Positions 27,915-38,067 of a stretch of DNA of 48,442 nucleotides are shown one piece after another. Within the stretch, counting starts at the first letter, position 1, and each line of letters begins with the position of its first letter. The position numbers and the translations under genes are program-made. The stretch is from Linnemannia schmuckeri (lineage: Eukaryota > Mortierellomycota > Mortierellomycetes > Mortierellales > Mortierellaceae): positions 1 through 48,442 of the forward strand of contig JANATG010000024.1 in the NCBI GenBank assembly GCA_029449235.1. Reading direction: 5' to 3'. The notes under the pieces were generated by a model. That model worked only from the letters and a program-made list of their open reading frames with translations, did no database searches and was not told the origin of the DNA.

Positions 27915-28307
27915 ACCTAAGAATCCAGTTATTATTAATAATAAGAAGATAATTACACCTATTGACCATAACATTACTCTTGGTGCTTTATAAGAACCGT
28001 AATATAATCCTTTAGCCATATGGATATATATGAAAATAAAGAAGAATGCAGCTCCATTAGCATGGAAATATCTTATCATCCAACCATAGTTTACATCTCT
28101 CATAATATGTTCTACACTAATAAAGGCTAAATCTACATGTGGTACATAATGCATTGCTAATGTAACACCTGTAGCGATTTGAATTACTAATACTACACCA
28201 AGAAGACTTCCATAATTCCATAAATATGAAATATTTGAAGGAGATGGTGAATCTATTACATAACTATTAACTAAACTTAAAAATGGATGGGTTTTTAAAA
28301 GTTTCAA
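27915..28307 (-). CDS. cob: cob exon 1, left arm
   Basis: Mirror of 40749-41141. The first codon is TTG. KLLKTHPFLSLVNSYVIDSP to IITGFLG. Confidence 0.9.
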
Positions 28308-29228
28308 AATATTTTTTATTCTTTTTATATTCCTTATTCTTACGTCTTTTTATTAAATCATAATTATAAAAACTATGTCTCATTAAGACAAATAAATGAA
28401 TAAAGTATACTTCTTTATAGAAGCATATTGTTTTTATTATCTTTTTTTATTTTTTATCTTTTCTTATAAAATAGCTTCGCCTACTTGATGAAGACGATAC
28501 ATCGTTCACTATTGGTGAACGATACTAAGTTTATTAAAATCCCAGTACGATGAATTTTTATGTGCTTACATTACCCCTTCCCGGGGTAATGAGGAACTAT
28601 CCCTGAACATAGGCCATAAAAATAAGCCTATGCCAAGCTTAAAGACTTGGAAGGTAGTACCACCCCCGGGCCAAACATTTTAGATTTAAAAAGTCCAATC
28701 ATCCATTTCACCCCTTCGAATTGAGGGGTAATTTTAATTATGGGTGATTAATCATCTCCGGCCCGGGCAACTTTTACATTATTTTTTTAAGAATAGAACT
28801 CTTTATAGGACTTATTTGTTCTTTTTCCTAAGAGAAAATTTATAATAAAAGGTTCCGCAAGGGGACCCGCCGGAGGCAGGAAGAAAATTTTATGAAAAAT
28901 AATAAAAAACAAAATTAGTTTTTAATTTAAGGTTATTATTTAACCACCTCAAATAATATATAATTATTCGGGTTTAATATTTAACTAAATAAATACTTTA
29001 ATTTATTATAAAAATATAATTAATATATTATTGAATAGTAGCAGTAATAAACTTACTTAATCATAAACTATAAATTTATAATTAAAAACTAAATGGTTTA
29101 GATCTAATTTTACTATATATTCAATTTTATTAAAAAAAAAATAAAAGAATTTAATAATATACAAATTCTGTATATTACATAATATAAAATAATATATTTA
29201 TGTCCTAATATAAAGGTTATAATTTTAT
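28308..29228. other. spacer between cob and trnM, left arm
   Basis: No gene. Contains the composite GC-rich element (28542-28775), a smaller GC block near 28850-28882 (CCGCAAGGGGACCCGCCGG) and a long AT-rich stretch (28900-29220). Confidence 0.5.
28542..28775. repeat. composite GC-rich hairpin element, left arm
   Basis: Successive hairpins: ATTACCCCttcccGGGGTAAT, ATAGGCc...AAGCCTAT, CCAAGC...GACTTGG, then CACCCCTTCGAATTGAGGGG and CCGGCCCGG. The 5' and 3' modules recur at 5815-6175 and the 5' module at 8165-8300. Mirror at 40281-40514. Confidence 0.5.
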
Positions 29229-29300
29229 TAAGACAAGGAAGAGTCGAACTTCCATCGTGTCCGTTATGAGCAGAAAGCTTTACGTTAAGCTATTGTCTTA
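29229..29300 (-). tRNA. trnM: tRNA-Met (CAU), left arm
   Basis: Perfect 7-bp acceptor TAAGACA/TGTCTTA. D-stem AGCTT/AAGCT. Anticodon loop CTCATAA (CAT). T-stem GGAAG/CTTCC with loop TTCGACT. Mirror at 39756-39827. Confidence 0.85.
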
Positions 29301-29656
29301 TTAGTATATATAATCTAGCAAGTGGTCATTTATTATCGAATTAATTTTTTATTTATATGTCTTTGACTTTTTAGTTCTGCCCCCGGAGGAGGCTGAACAA
29401 TTCCCCCCTCTGGTACCCGGGGTTATTCTTTAGTCTTATAATTAAGAAATATAATAAACTTGTTTCGTTAAATCGCCTACCCGCTTAAACAAGCCGGGGA
29501 TTAAATTAGAAAAATCGTTACAGATTAATTTGTTTGGGGAACTTTGTTTATAATACTTCCTTGCGAGGCGACCTAGCCCCCCTACGGATCTAAAAAATTA
29601 TTTTTATTTTTTATAGAATAGAGTTTAAAAATACCTTTTTATCCCGGCCGGCCCGC
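29301..29656. other. spacer with GC clusters between trnM and nad5, left arm
   Basis: No gene. GC blocks occur near 29382-29420 (CCCCCGGAGGAGGCTG, GGTACCCGGGG) and around 29640. Mirror at 39400-39755. Confidence 0.4.
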
Positions 29657-30988
29657 CTAGGTGACCCGGGCAGGTGAATTTTTTATATCCAAAGCCCGGA
29701 CCCGCGGTAAAAACGCGGATCCGGGGGGGGGGGAGTTTGTCTTAGTTGTAAAATGACGTGAATTTAATAAAAAAGCAGCACAGATGAACACTAATAATAA
29801 TCTAGCATCGTCTAAGTATAATACTGAAGCTGACATTGTCACAACAGATAATATAATCATTAAAGCGTAATTCGGGATATAACCAGAATCTAATGATGCT
29901 ATGTTTTTACTAGTATTAGAGAAAAGGTTTGTTAAACCTGTTGGTCCCACAAGCTCCAATGTACCTCTGTCGATTAATTTGTGAGTCATGTATCCCATGT
30001 TTAATACTAATGCTATTAAACGAGAATATACTAAATCAAAGAAGTATTTTTGATTTAAGAACGTGTATAAAGTTCTACCTAATCTAGATAATTTAATTTC
30101 AACTAAGATATTAGGTACAAACTCATAAAACAATAATGTTCCTATAAATCCGAAGATTGTTAGGATAGATGGTAATAATTTAATTATTAATGGAATCGCA
30201 AATTCAGAATCTATTAATATTATGTTATTAGGGTGAATAAATATAGCATTTCCAAAAAAATCTGAACCCATCCCAATAAATAAATCTTTAGATAAATAAC
30301 CAAAAACTACTGATAATACAGCTAGTATTCCTAATGGAATTGCCATAAAGAAAGGAGCTTCGTGTGTATTTTCATAGTTATTTCTAGTACCATTCGGTAT
30401 AGAAAAGAAAGTTAAATATAACAATCTAGTTGTATATATAGAAGTAAATAAAGCTGCAAAGGTAGTTAACCAATAGGCGAAAGACCCTTGGAATGTATAT
30501 TGTCCATAACCTGATAAGATAATGATTTCTTTAGAATAGAAACCTGATAAGAATGGGAAAGCAATATTACTTAAAGCAGCAATAAACATTACTACAAAAG
30601 TAAATGGTAATAATTTAGCTAAACCTCCCATTCGTCTTACGTCTTGTTCATCTGCCATAGCATGAATTACAGATCCAGCAGCTAAGAATAATAATGCTTT
30701 AAAGAAAGCATGATTAATAATGTGATAAAAAGCTATATTATATTGACTTAAACCACATACTGCACCTAAATATCCTAATTGACTAGCAGTTGAATAAGCG
30801 ATTATACGTTTAAGATCATTTTGTACTAATCCAATAGAAGCAAAAACAAATGCTGATAATGAACCTAAACATGTAATTACTATTAATGCTGTACTACTAT
30901 ATTCTAATAATGGTGAAGTTCTTATCATTAAGAAGATACCAGCAGTTACCATAGTGGCACTATGAATTAAAGCTGATACTGGAGTAGG
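29657..30988 (-). CDS. nad5: nad5 exon 2, left arm
   Basis: Mirror of 38068-39399: PTPVSALIHSATMVTAGIFL to a GC-cluster-encoded C-terminus. Confidence 0.9.
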   Translation of the reverse strand, partial: PTPVSALIHSATMVTAGIFLMIRTSPLLEYSSTALIVITCLGSLSAFVFASIGLVQNDLKRIIAYSTASQLGYLGAVCGLSQYNIAFYHIINHAFFKALLFLAAGSVIHAMADEQDVRRMGGLAKLLPFTFVVMFIAALSNIAFPFLSGFYSKEIIILSGYGQYTFQGSFAYWLTTFAALFTSIYTTRLLYLTFFSIPNGTRNNYENTHEAPFFMAIPLGILAVLSVVFGYLSKDLFIGMGSDFFGNAIFIHPNNIILIDSEFAIPLIIKLLPSILTIFGFIGTLLFYEFVPNILVEIKLSRLGRTLYTFLNQKYFFDLVYSRLIALVLNMGYMTHKLIDRGTLELVGPTGLTNLFSNTSKNIASLDSGYIPNYALMIILSVVTMSASVLYLDDARLLLVFICAAFLLNSRHFTTKTNSPPPGSAFLPRVRALDIKNSPARVT

Positions 30989-32618
30989 CAAATTGTATTA
31001 ATCATCGCTTTCACGATGAATTGGACTATATCATACCTAAATTTTTTTAATTTAAGTCATTACGTGTAGTCTCTGAGGATCCTACTAGAGATTATTATCT
31101 CGTTGGTTTCCTGCTGATTGTCCAATCTTTAAGATTTTCACCAATATATTAAAAATATTGGTACTTAAAGCTCTAAGGATGTTCCAGCATATAGTAATGT
31201 TTAAGGAGGGCCCTACATAATATTTATGATTTTTTTAATGGGGGGGGAGTTTGTTTTAGTTGTAAAACGACGATAATTTAAATAAAAAATATTTAAATCA
31301 CTAATAAGTTATAACCCTAATTTGTATAACATTTCAGGTATAATAAATGGACTTACTAAATTTCTTAAATTATTAATACTAGATAAATGGAATCTAATTC
31401 GATAACAAATTTCACCATTTCCTTTTATTCTTCTTTTAAGACCAGCTTTCAGTCCAAATTTATTTTCCAAAAGACTAATTAATCTTTTGGTTTCTTCTTC
31501 AGTAAAATTATCTGTACAAAGTAATACAGTTCCTTCAGACCAGTAACCATCACCTTGAATCCAATGAGCTATACCTATAGGAGTTAAAATTGATTCTATA
31601 GTATCAGGCAATATTTTAATATTTTTTCCTTCAATATTTTTATACCAAATAGAATGTAATTTTCCTAAAGTTGGTAATGTTAAAGAACCAAACCAATATT
31701 GAGTAGCTTCTTTTCCTGTTATTTTAGGATTAGGATAAGGGATAGGATTATTTAAACCAGATATGTTTTTATAAATATTAGATTTAAGATAATTCAAATA
31801 TGGTAAATTTTGAACTGAAAAAGTAAATTCAATTCTTGATGAACCTGTATTACTAGGTTTAGTGATATGTCCATCACCAAGTAAATCACCTACTAAAGCT
31901 TCCCAAACTGTAGATTTTATTAACCATTTAGATAAATTTTCTAACTCAATTGGAGATGTGTTAAAAATCCATTTATGGTTAAAAATTTTATCTTTATCTA
32001 AGTAAGATGCTACAGTGTGTCTATTTATATTTAAAGCTTTAGCACAAGCAGAATTATTAATAAATGGAGCATTTTCTACTAAAGTTTGTGAATTAATATC
32101 ATAAACCCAAATTAAAGATTTAGAAGAAGTTGTAGAATTTGTTGAATAATTTCTAAGAATTATTTCTTGCGTAAAATACATAGTTGTATTAAGAGTTGTA
32201 AATAAGTTAAACATTTTTTTTTATTATTATATATAATTAGAGTAGGGAGATATCTATATTTATTACGAGAATTAATATAGTTACTAGGTTGATAAGACCT
32301 AACTTTAATCCTTCATTTTAGAAATTGAAAGGTCAAACGAAGACGTACAATATACTCCAGTAGGTAGATAATTCCAGCCCTTTTGGGTGCCGCTTAAATC
32401 TACTAGCTGCATCTCTTGACTTTAACTATTAAGGCTTGTTCACCTTAAACATTCATTTTATGACCATAACCTTGCGGGTTACACTAAAAATTGGGATTAA
32501 AGATTTTATAAATTTATTTTTGAGAATTTTTGCATCTCATTACAAATAGTTTTTTCCCCCCCTGAGGCAGTAAAACTATTAAAACATTTTAAAAACGAAA
32601 ATAATTATGAGTTATTTC
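30989..32618 (-). mobile_element. nad5 group I intron with LAGLIDADG ORF, left arm
   Basis: Mirror of 36438-38067, 1630 nt. Confidence 0.85.
31309..32214 (-). CDS. NUMOD1-LAGLIDADG endonuclease in nad5 intron, left arm
   Basis: Mirror of 36842-37747, 301 codons, identical. Confidence 0.85.
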   Translation of the reverse strand: MFNLFTTLNTTMYFTQEIILRNYSTNSTTSSKSLIWVYDINSQTLVENAPFINNSACAKALNINRHTVASYLDKDKIFNHKWIFNTSPIELENLSKWLIKSTVWEALVGDLLGDGHITKPSNTGSSRIEFTFSVQNLPYLNYLKSNIYKNISGLNNPIPYPNPKITGKEATQYWFGSLTLPTLGKLHSIWYKNIEGKNIKILPDTIESILTPIGIAHWIQGDGYWSEGTVLLCTDNFTEEETKRLISLLENKFGLKAGLKRRIKGNGEICYRIRFHLSSINNLRNLVSPFIIPEMLYKLGL

Positions 32619-33335
32619 ACCCTCCATAGCTGTAGGTAACCAAGCATGTAATCCTAACTGAGCTGATTTAGCCATAACACCTACTAATAAACATAAACTA
32701 ATAAATGTTAAAATATCAGTATTAATATATGGAGCTAAAGAGAATATATTAGCAAAATCTAAATTTCCAAATACAAAAATAATTGCAAAAAGAGCTATAG
32801 ACATTCCCCAATCACCTACTTTATTAGTAACTATAGCTTGTATTGCTGATTTAGTAGCAGCTATTCTTGTAAACCAAAAACTAATTAATAAATAAGAACA
32901 TACTCCTACACCTTCCCAACCCACAAATAATACTAATAAATTATCTCCACATACTAATAATAACATACAAAAAGTAAAGGCTGATAAGTAACTAAAAAAT
33001 CTTTGTGTATGAGGATCAGCTCCCATATATCCTATAGAGTACATGTGAACTAATGAAGAGATAAATACAATTGGTATAAGCATAGATACAGTTAAGCTAT
33101 CAAATGTAAATCCCCAATTTACTGAAAAATATTCAGAATCAATCCAGCTAAACAGGTCGATTGACACTGGCGATTGATTTAATCCTACTTCGTAGAATGC
33201 TGTAAAAGATAATAGACATGTAACAATCAGCCCAAAGGTTGTAATAAATTGGCTACCTTGAGCCCCTAACTTACGTCCGAACAATCCGGCGAAAATTGAA
33301 CCTAATAAAGGTATTAAAACTATTGATAAATACAT
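32619..33335 (-). CDS. nad5: nad5 exon 1, left arm
   Basis: Mirror of 35721-36437: MYLSIVLIPLLGSIFAGLFG to LGLHAWLPTAMEG. Confidence 0.93.
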
Positions 33336-33557
33336 TTTAAAAAAATATTAAAAAAATTCCTCTTTATTTATAAAACATGGTGTAAAGATAAAATTATCCT
33401 TGATAATAATTATCCTTAATAAAGTTTAACTAAAAATTAAACTTAATTTGTATATACAAGATTCCCTACCTCCCACCCTTAAATAATTATATAAAATAAT
33501 TACTTATTCTTTAATATACAATAATAAACTTTTAATTCTAAAAGAATTAAAATAAAT

Positions 33558-34394
33558 TTACTTATTTTTTGTTTCTATCGAAAGAATCCATTCATTCTTA
33601 AACAATTTATCACTTTTAGCATATCTAATAATCATGTCCTTAGAAACATTAAAATGTAAAGTTACTTTTCTAGAAGAAGAAAAAGTATTAAGTAATGTAG
33701 CTTTATCCGAAGAAAAAATATTAATTTAAGTTCCATTTGCAATACTCATATTCATTTTATGGGTATCGGAGAAAACTATATTTTCTCTAGCTTTGCTTAA
33801 AGCTGTTTTATAAGCATCTGTTAAAGGAACTCCTTTTTTAGCTTGACTAATAAGTGATTTATGCTCATCTATCAAAGGAACTCCTTTTTAATTTCACTAA
33901 GAAGTGCTTTAAGCTCTTCATTAAGAACTTTTCCCTTATTATTTAAGCTCATAATAGCTCGTGTTTCTTCAGAGTGTTTAAACCCTAATGAAGAACCAGT
34001 TATTTTAAGTATATTATAATCAGGCCCTGCCAGACCCGAAGGGGCTCCCGAGGCTTACCCCACAAGGGGAGTTTTTATGAATAAATAAAAAACACCCGCT
34101 TATGAAATAAAGCGGGCCATCCCAGAGGGAAGGGGATAAAGTATCTAAATAATGTTGTTCTCGCTCTAAGATAATTATTTTTGCTTCACCCTTGGATAAA
34201 TTGGTAATATCAATATACTCAAGAATAGAAAGGTTAAATACAGAATAACCATAATTATATAAAGCTTTATTAATTATCATATTAATCTTGTGATTAGAAA
34301 TATAATTAATATCATAATAAGATCTGAATCTTTTTGATAAATCATAAGCACTTCCTACATATAAAGAATTAATAATTACATTTATAAGGGGCAT
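33558..34394 (-). pseudogene. GIY-YIG pseudogene with GC element, left arm
   Basis: Mirror of 34662-35498. The GC element is at 34023-34131. Confidence 0.75.
34023..34131. mobile_element. GC-rich foldback element in HEG pseudogene, left arm
   Basis: Mirror of 34925-35033, 109 bp. Confidence 0.65.
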
Positions 34395-34500
34395 TTAATT
34401 GTCATCCTTAATGCATCTAGTTGCTTTTCAAATGATCCAACCTAATTGGATTCAGTAGAAGTTAAAGGATTAATACCATTTACCTGCAATCAATGTTCCA

Positions 34501-34555
34501 TAGATTACGAGGATCGATAGAATTAAATAATTCTATTCCTCTCTTCCTTTATCTG
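34501..34555. other. 55-nt non-palindromic centre of the giant palindrome
   Basis: The arms stop pairing at TGTTCCA (34500) and TGGAACA (34556). The 55 bases between contain their own hairpin, GAGGA...ATAGAATTA-aa-TAATTCTAT-TCCTC. The flanking 34395-34500 and 34556-34661 are gene-free. I do not recognise a common sequencing adapter here. It could be the loop of a covalently closed hairpin end or the junction of a fold-back read. Confidence 0.6.
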
Positions 34556-34661
34556 TGGAACATTGATTGCAGGTAAATGGTATTAATCCTTTAACTTCTA
34601 CTGAATCCAATTAGGTTGGATCATTTGAAAAGCAACTAGATGCATTAAGGATGACAATTAA

Positions 34662-35498
34662 ATGCCCCTTATAAATGTAATTATTAATTCTTTATATGTA
34701 GGAAGTGCTTATGATTTATCAAAAAGATTCAGATCTTATTATGATATTAATTATATTTCTAATCACAAGATTAATATGATAATTAATAAAGCTTTATATA
34801 ATTATGGTTATTCTGTATTTAACCTTTCTATTCTTGAGTATATTGATATTACCAATTTATCCAAGGGTGAAGCAAAAATAATTATCTTAGAGCGAGAACA
34901 ACATTATTTAGATACTTTATCCCCTTCCCTCTGGGATGGCCCGCTTTATTTCATAAGCGGGTGTTTTTTATTTATTCATAAAAACTCCCCTTGTGGGGTA
35001 AGCCTCGGGAGCCCCTTCGGGTCTGGCAGGGCCTGATTATAATATACTTAAAATAACTGGTTCTTCATTAGGGTTTAAACACTCTGAAGAAACACGAGCT
35101 ATTATGAGCTTAAATAATAAGGGAAAAGTTCTTAATGAAGAGCTTAAAGCACTTCTTAGTGAAATTAAAAAGGAGTTCCTTTGATAGATGAGCATAAATC
35201 ACTTATTAGTCAAGCTAAAAAAGGAGTTCCTTTAACAGATGCTTATAAAACAGCTTTAAGCAAAGCTAGAGAAAATATAGTTTTCTCCGATACCCATAAA
35301 ATGAATATGAGTATTGCAAATGGAACTTAAATTAATATTTTTTCTTCGGATAAAGCTACATTACTTAATACTTTTTCTTCTTCTAGAAAAGTAACTTTAC
35401 ATTTTAATGTTTCTAAGGACATGATTATTAGATATGCTAAAAGTGATAAATTGTTTAAGAATGAATGGATTCTTTCGATAGAAACAAAAAATAAGTAA
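34662..35498 (+). pseudogene. GIY-YIG pseudogene with GC element insertion, right arm
   Basis: The 5' end is missing. The first recognisable residues are NSLYVGSAYDLSKRFRSYYD, so the GIY strand is lost. The Glu region LEREQHYLDTLSP is followed by a 109-bp GC-rich insert (34925-35033). The protein then resumes as DYNILKITGSSLGFKHSEE. A frameshift near 35180, an in-frame TAA near 35328 and a NUMOD1 tail (DMIIRYAKSDKLFKNEWILS) ending 35498 complete the remnant. Confidence 0.75.
34925..35033. mobile_element. GC-rich foldback element in HEG pseudogene, right arm
   Basis: Inserted between TTATCCCC and TGATTATAAT, which join perfectly in frame once it is removed (SP-DYNIL). Contains GCCCGC...GCGGGT, ACTCCCCTTGTGGGGTAAGCC and CCCCTTCGGGTCTGG. 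Related to 18137-18225. Confidence 0.7.
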
Positions 35499-35720
35499 AT
35501 TTATTTTAATTCTTTTAGAATTAAAAGTTTATTATTGTATATTAAAGAATAAGTAATTATTTTATATAATTATTTAAGGGTGGGAGGTAGGGAATCTTGT
35601 ATATACAAATTAAGTTTAATTTTTAGTTAAACTTTATTAAGGATAATTATTATCAAGGATAATTTTATCTTTACACCATGTTTTATAAATAAAGAGGAAT
35701 TTTTTTAATATTTTTTTAAA

Positions 35721-36437
35721 ATGTATTTATCAATAGTTTTAATACCTTTATTAGGTTCAATTTTCGCCGGATTGTTCGGACGTAAGTTAGGGGCTCAAGG
35801 TAGCCAATTTATTACAACCTTTGGGCTGATTGTTACATGTCTATTATCTTTTACAGCATTCTACGAAGTAGGATTAAATCAATCGCCAGTGTCAATCGAC
35901 CTGTTTAGCTGGATTGATTCTGAATATTTTTCAGTAAATTGGGGATTTACATTTGATAGCTTAACTGTATCTATGCTTATACCAATTGTATTTATCTCTT
36001 CATTAGTTCACATGTACTCTATAGGATATATGGGAGCTGATCCTCATACACAAAGATTTTTTAGTTACTTATCAGCCTTTACTTTTTGTATGTTATTATT
36101 AGTATGTGGAGATAATTTATTAGTATTATTTGTGGGTTGGGAAGGTGTAGGAGTATGTTCTTATTTATTAATTAGTTTTTGGTTTACAAGAATAGCTGCT
36201 ACTAAATCAGCAATACAAGCTATAGTTACTAATAAAGTAGGTGATTGGGGAATGTCTATAGCTCTTTTTGCAATTATTTTTGTATTTGGAAATTTAGATT
36301 TTGCTAATATATTCTCTTTAGCTCCATATATTAATACTGATATTTTAACATTTATTAGTTTATGTTTATTAGTAGGTGTTATGGCTAAATCAGCTCAGTT
36401 AGGATTACATGCTTGGTTACCTACAGCTATGGAGGGT
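35721..36437 (+). CDS. nad5: NADH dehydrogenase subunit 5, exon 1, right arm
   Basis: 239 codons from ATG: MYLSIVLIPLLGSIFAGLFG, then the ND5 N-terminal region (WGFTFDSLTVSMLIPIVFIS, VHMYSIGYM, FVGWEGVGVCSYLLI) to LGLHAWLPTAMEG. ND5 is the large antiporter-like proton-pumping membrane subunit of complex I. The exon ends after GGT because canonical ND5 reads AMEG-PTPVSALIHSAT and the second half opens exon 2 at 38068. The exon ends in T, as group I introns require. Confidence 0.95.
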
Positions 36438-38067
36438 GAAATAACTCATAATTATTTTCGTTTTTAAAATGTTTTAATAGTTTTACTGCCTCAGGGGGGG
36501 AAAAAACTATTTGTAATGAGATGCAAAAATTCTCAAAAATAAATTTATAAAATCTTTAATCCCAATTTTTAGTGTAACCCGCAAGGTTATGGTCATAAAA
36601 TGAATGTTTAAGGTGAACAAGCCTTAATAGTTAAAGTCAAGAGATGCAGCTAGTAGATTTAAGCGGCACCCAAAAGGGCTGGAATTATCTACCTACTGGA
36701 GTATATTGTACGTCTTCGTTTGACCTTTCAATTTCTAAAATGAAGGATTAAAGTTAGGTCTTATCAACCTAGTAACTATATTAATTCTCGTAATAAATAT
36801 AGATATCTCCCTACTCTAATTATATATAATAATAAAAAAAAATGTTTAACTTATTTACAACTCTTAATACAACTATGTATTTTACGCAAGAAATAATTCT
36901 TAGAAATTATTCAACAAATTCTACAACTTCTTCTAAATCTTTAATTTGGGTTTATGATATTAATTCACAAACTTTAGTAGAAAATGCTCCATTTATTAAT
37001 AATTCTGCTTGTGCTAAAGCTTTAAATATAAATAGACACACTGTAGCATCTTACTTAGATAAAGATAAAATTTTTAACCATAAATGGATTTTTAACACAT
37101 CTCCAATTGAGTTAGAAAATTTATCTAAATGGTTAATAAAATCTACAGTTTGGGAAGCTTTAGTAGGTGATTTACTTGGTGATGGACATATCACTAAACC
37201 TAGTAATACAGGTTCATCAAGAATTGAATTTACTTTTTCAGTTCAAAATTTACCATATTTGAATTATCTTAAATCTAATATTTATAAAAACATATCTGGT
37301 TTAAATAATCCTATCCCTTATCCTAATCCTAAAATAACAGGAAAAGAAGCTACTCAATATTGGTTTGGTTCTTTAACATTACCAACTTTAGGAAAATTAC
37401 ATTCTATTTGGTATAAAAATATTGAAGGAAAAAATATTAAAATATTGCCTGATACTATAGAATCAATTTTAACTCCTATAGGTATAGCTCATTGGATTCA
37501 AGGTGATGGTTACTGGTCTGAAGGAACTGTATTACTTTGTACAGATAATTTTACTGAAGAAGAAACCAAAAGATTAATTAGTCTTTTGGAAAATAAATTT
37601 GGACTGAAAGCTGGTCTTAAAAGAAGAATAAAAGGAAATGGTGAAATTTGTTATCGAATTAGATTCCATTTATCTAGTATTAATAATTTAAGAAATTTAG
37701 TAAGTCCATTTATTATACCTGAAATGTTATACAAATTAGGGTTATAACTTATTAGTGATTTAAATATTTTTTATTTAAATTATCGTCGTTTTACAACTAA
37801 AACAAACTCCCCCCCCATTAAAAAAATCATAAATATTATGTAGGGCCCTCCTTAAACATTACTATATGCTGGAACATCCTTAGAGCTTTAAGTACCAATA
37901 TTTTTAATATATTGGTGAAAATCTTAAAGATTGGACAATCAGCAGGAAACCAACGAGATAATAATCTCTAGTAGGATCCTCAGAGACTACACGTAATGAC
38001 TTAAATTAAAAAAATTTAGGTATGATATAGTCCAATTCATCGTGAAAGCGATGATTAATACAATTTG
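36438..38067 (+). mobile_element. nad5 group I intron, right arm
   Basis: 1630 nt, exon U before and intron G at the end. Conserved core phrases near the 3' end: CAATCAGCAGGAAACC (P/Q region), CCTCAGAGACTACACGT (R) and GATATAGTCC (S). It encodes a LAGLIDADG protein at 36842-37747. At about 37750-37816, after that ORF, lies a degenerate copy of the nad5 3' end (TTTTACAACTAAAACAAACT then a C run). Confidence 0.85.
36842..37747 (+). CDS. NUMOD1-LAGLIDADG endonuclease in nad5 intron, right arm
   Basis: 301 codons, own ATG, not fused to the exon. Residues about 34-88 form a NUMOD1-like segment (IWVYDINSQTLVENAPFINN, then HKWIFNTSP), a DNA-binding module usually seen on GIY-YIG proteins. Two LAGLIDADG motifs follow: LVGDLLGDGHI near 107-117 and AHWIQGDGYW near 220. 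Expected role: homing endonuclease for the intron, possibly also maturase. Domain fusion between HEG classes is known but worth noting here. Confidence 0.88.
   Translation: MFNLFTTLNTTMYFTQEIILRNYSTNSTTSSKSLIWVYDINSQTLVENAPFINNSACAKALNINRHTVASYLDKDKIFNHKWIFNTSPIELENLSKWLIKSTVWEALVGDLLGDGHITKPSNTGSSRIEFTFSVQNLPYLNYLKSNIYKNISGLNNPIPYPNPKITGKEATQYWFGSLTLPTLGKLHSIWYKNIEGKNIKILPDTIESILTPIGIAHWIQGDGYWSEGTVLLCTDNFTEEETKRLISLLENKFGLKAGLKRRIKGNGEICYRIRFHLSSINNLRNLVSPFIIPEMLYKLGL

Larger units (their letters stand above)
20611..34500. repeat. giant palindrome, left arm
   Basis: Inverted copy of 34556-48442. Coordinates obey x + x' = 69056, apart from a 3-base shift at the outer end. Every ORF of one arm recurs on the opposite strand of the other with identical translation. 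Confidence 0.95.

Noticed and set aside
34501..34555. sequencing adapter at the palindrome centre
   Set aside because: The 55 bases do not resemble the common SMRTbell or nanopore adapter sequences as I remember them. An artefact without adapter remains possible.
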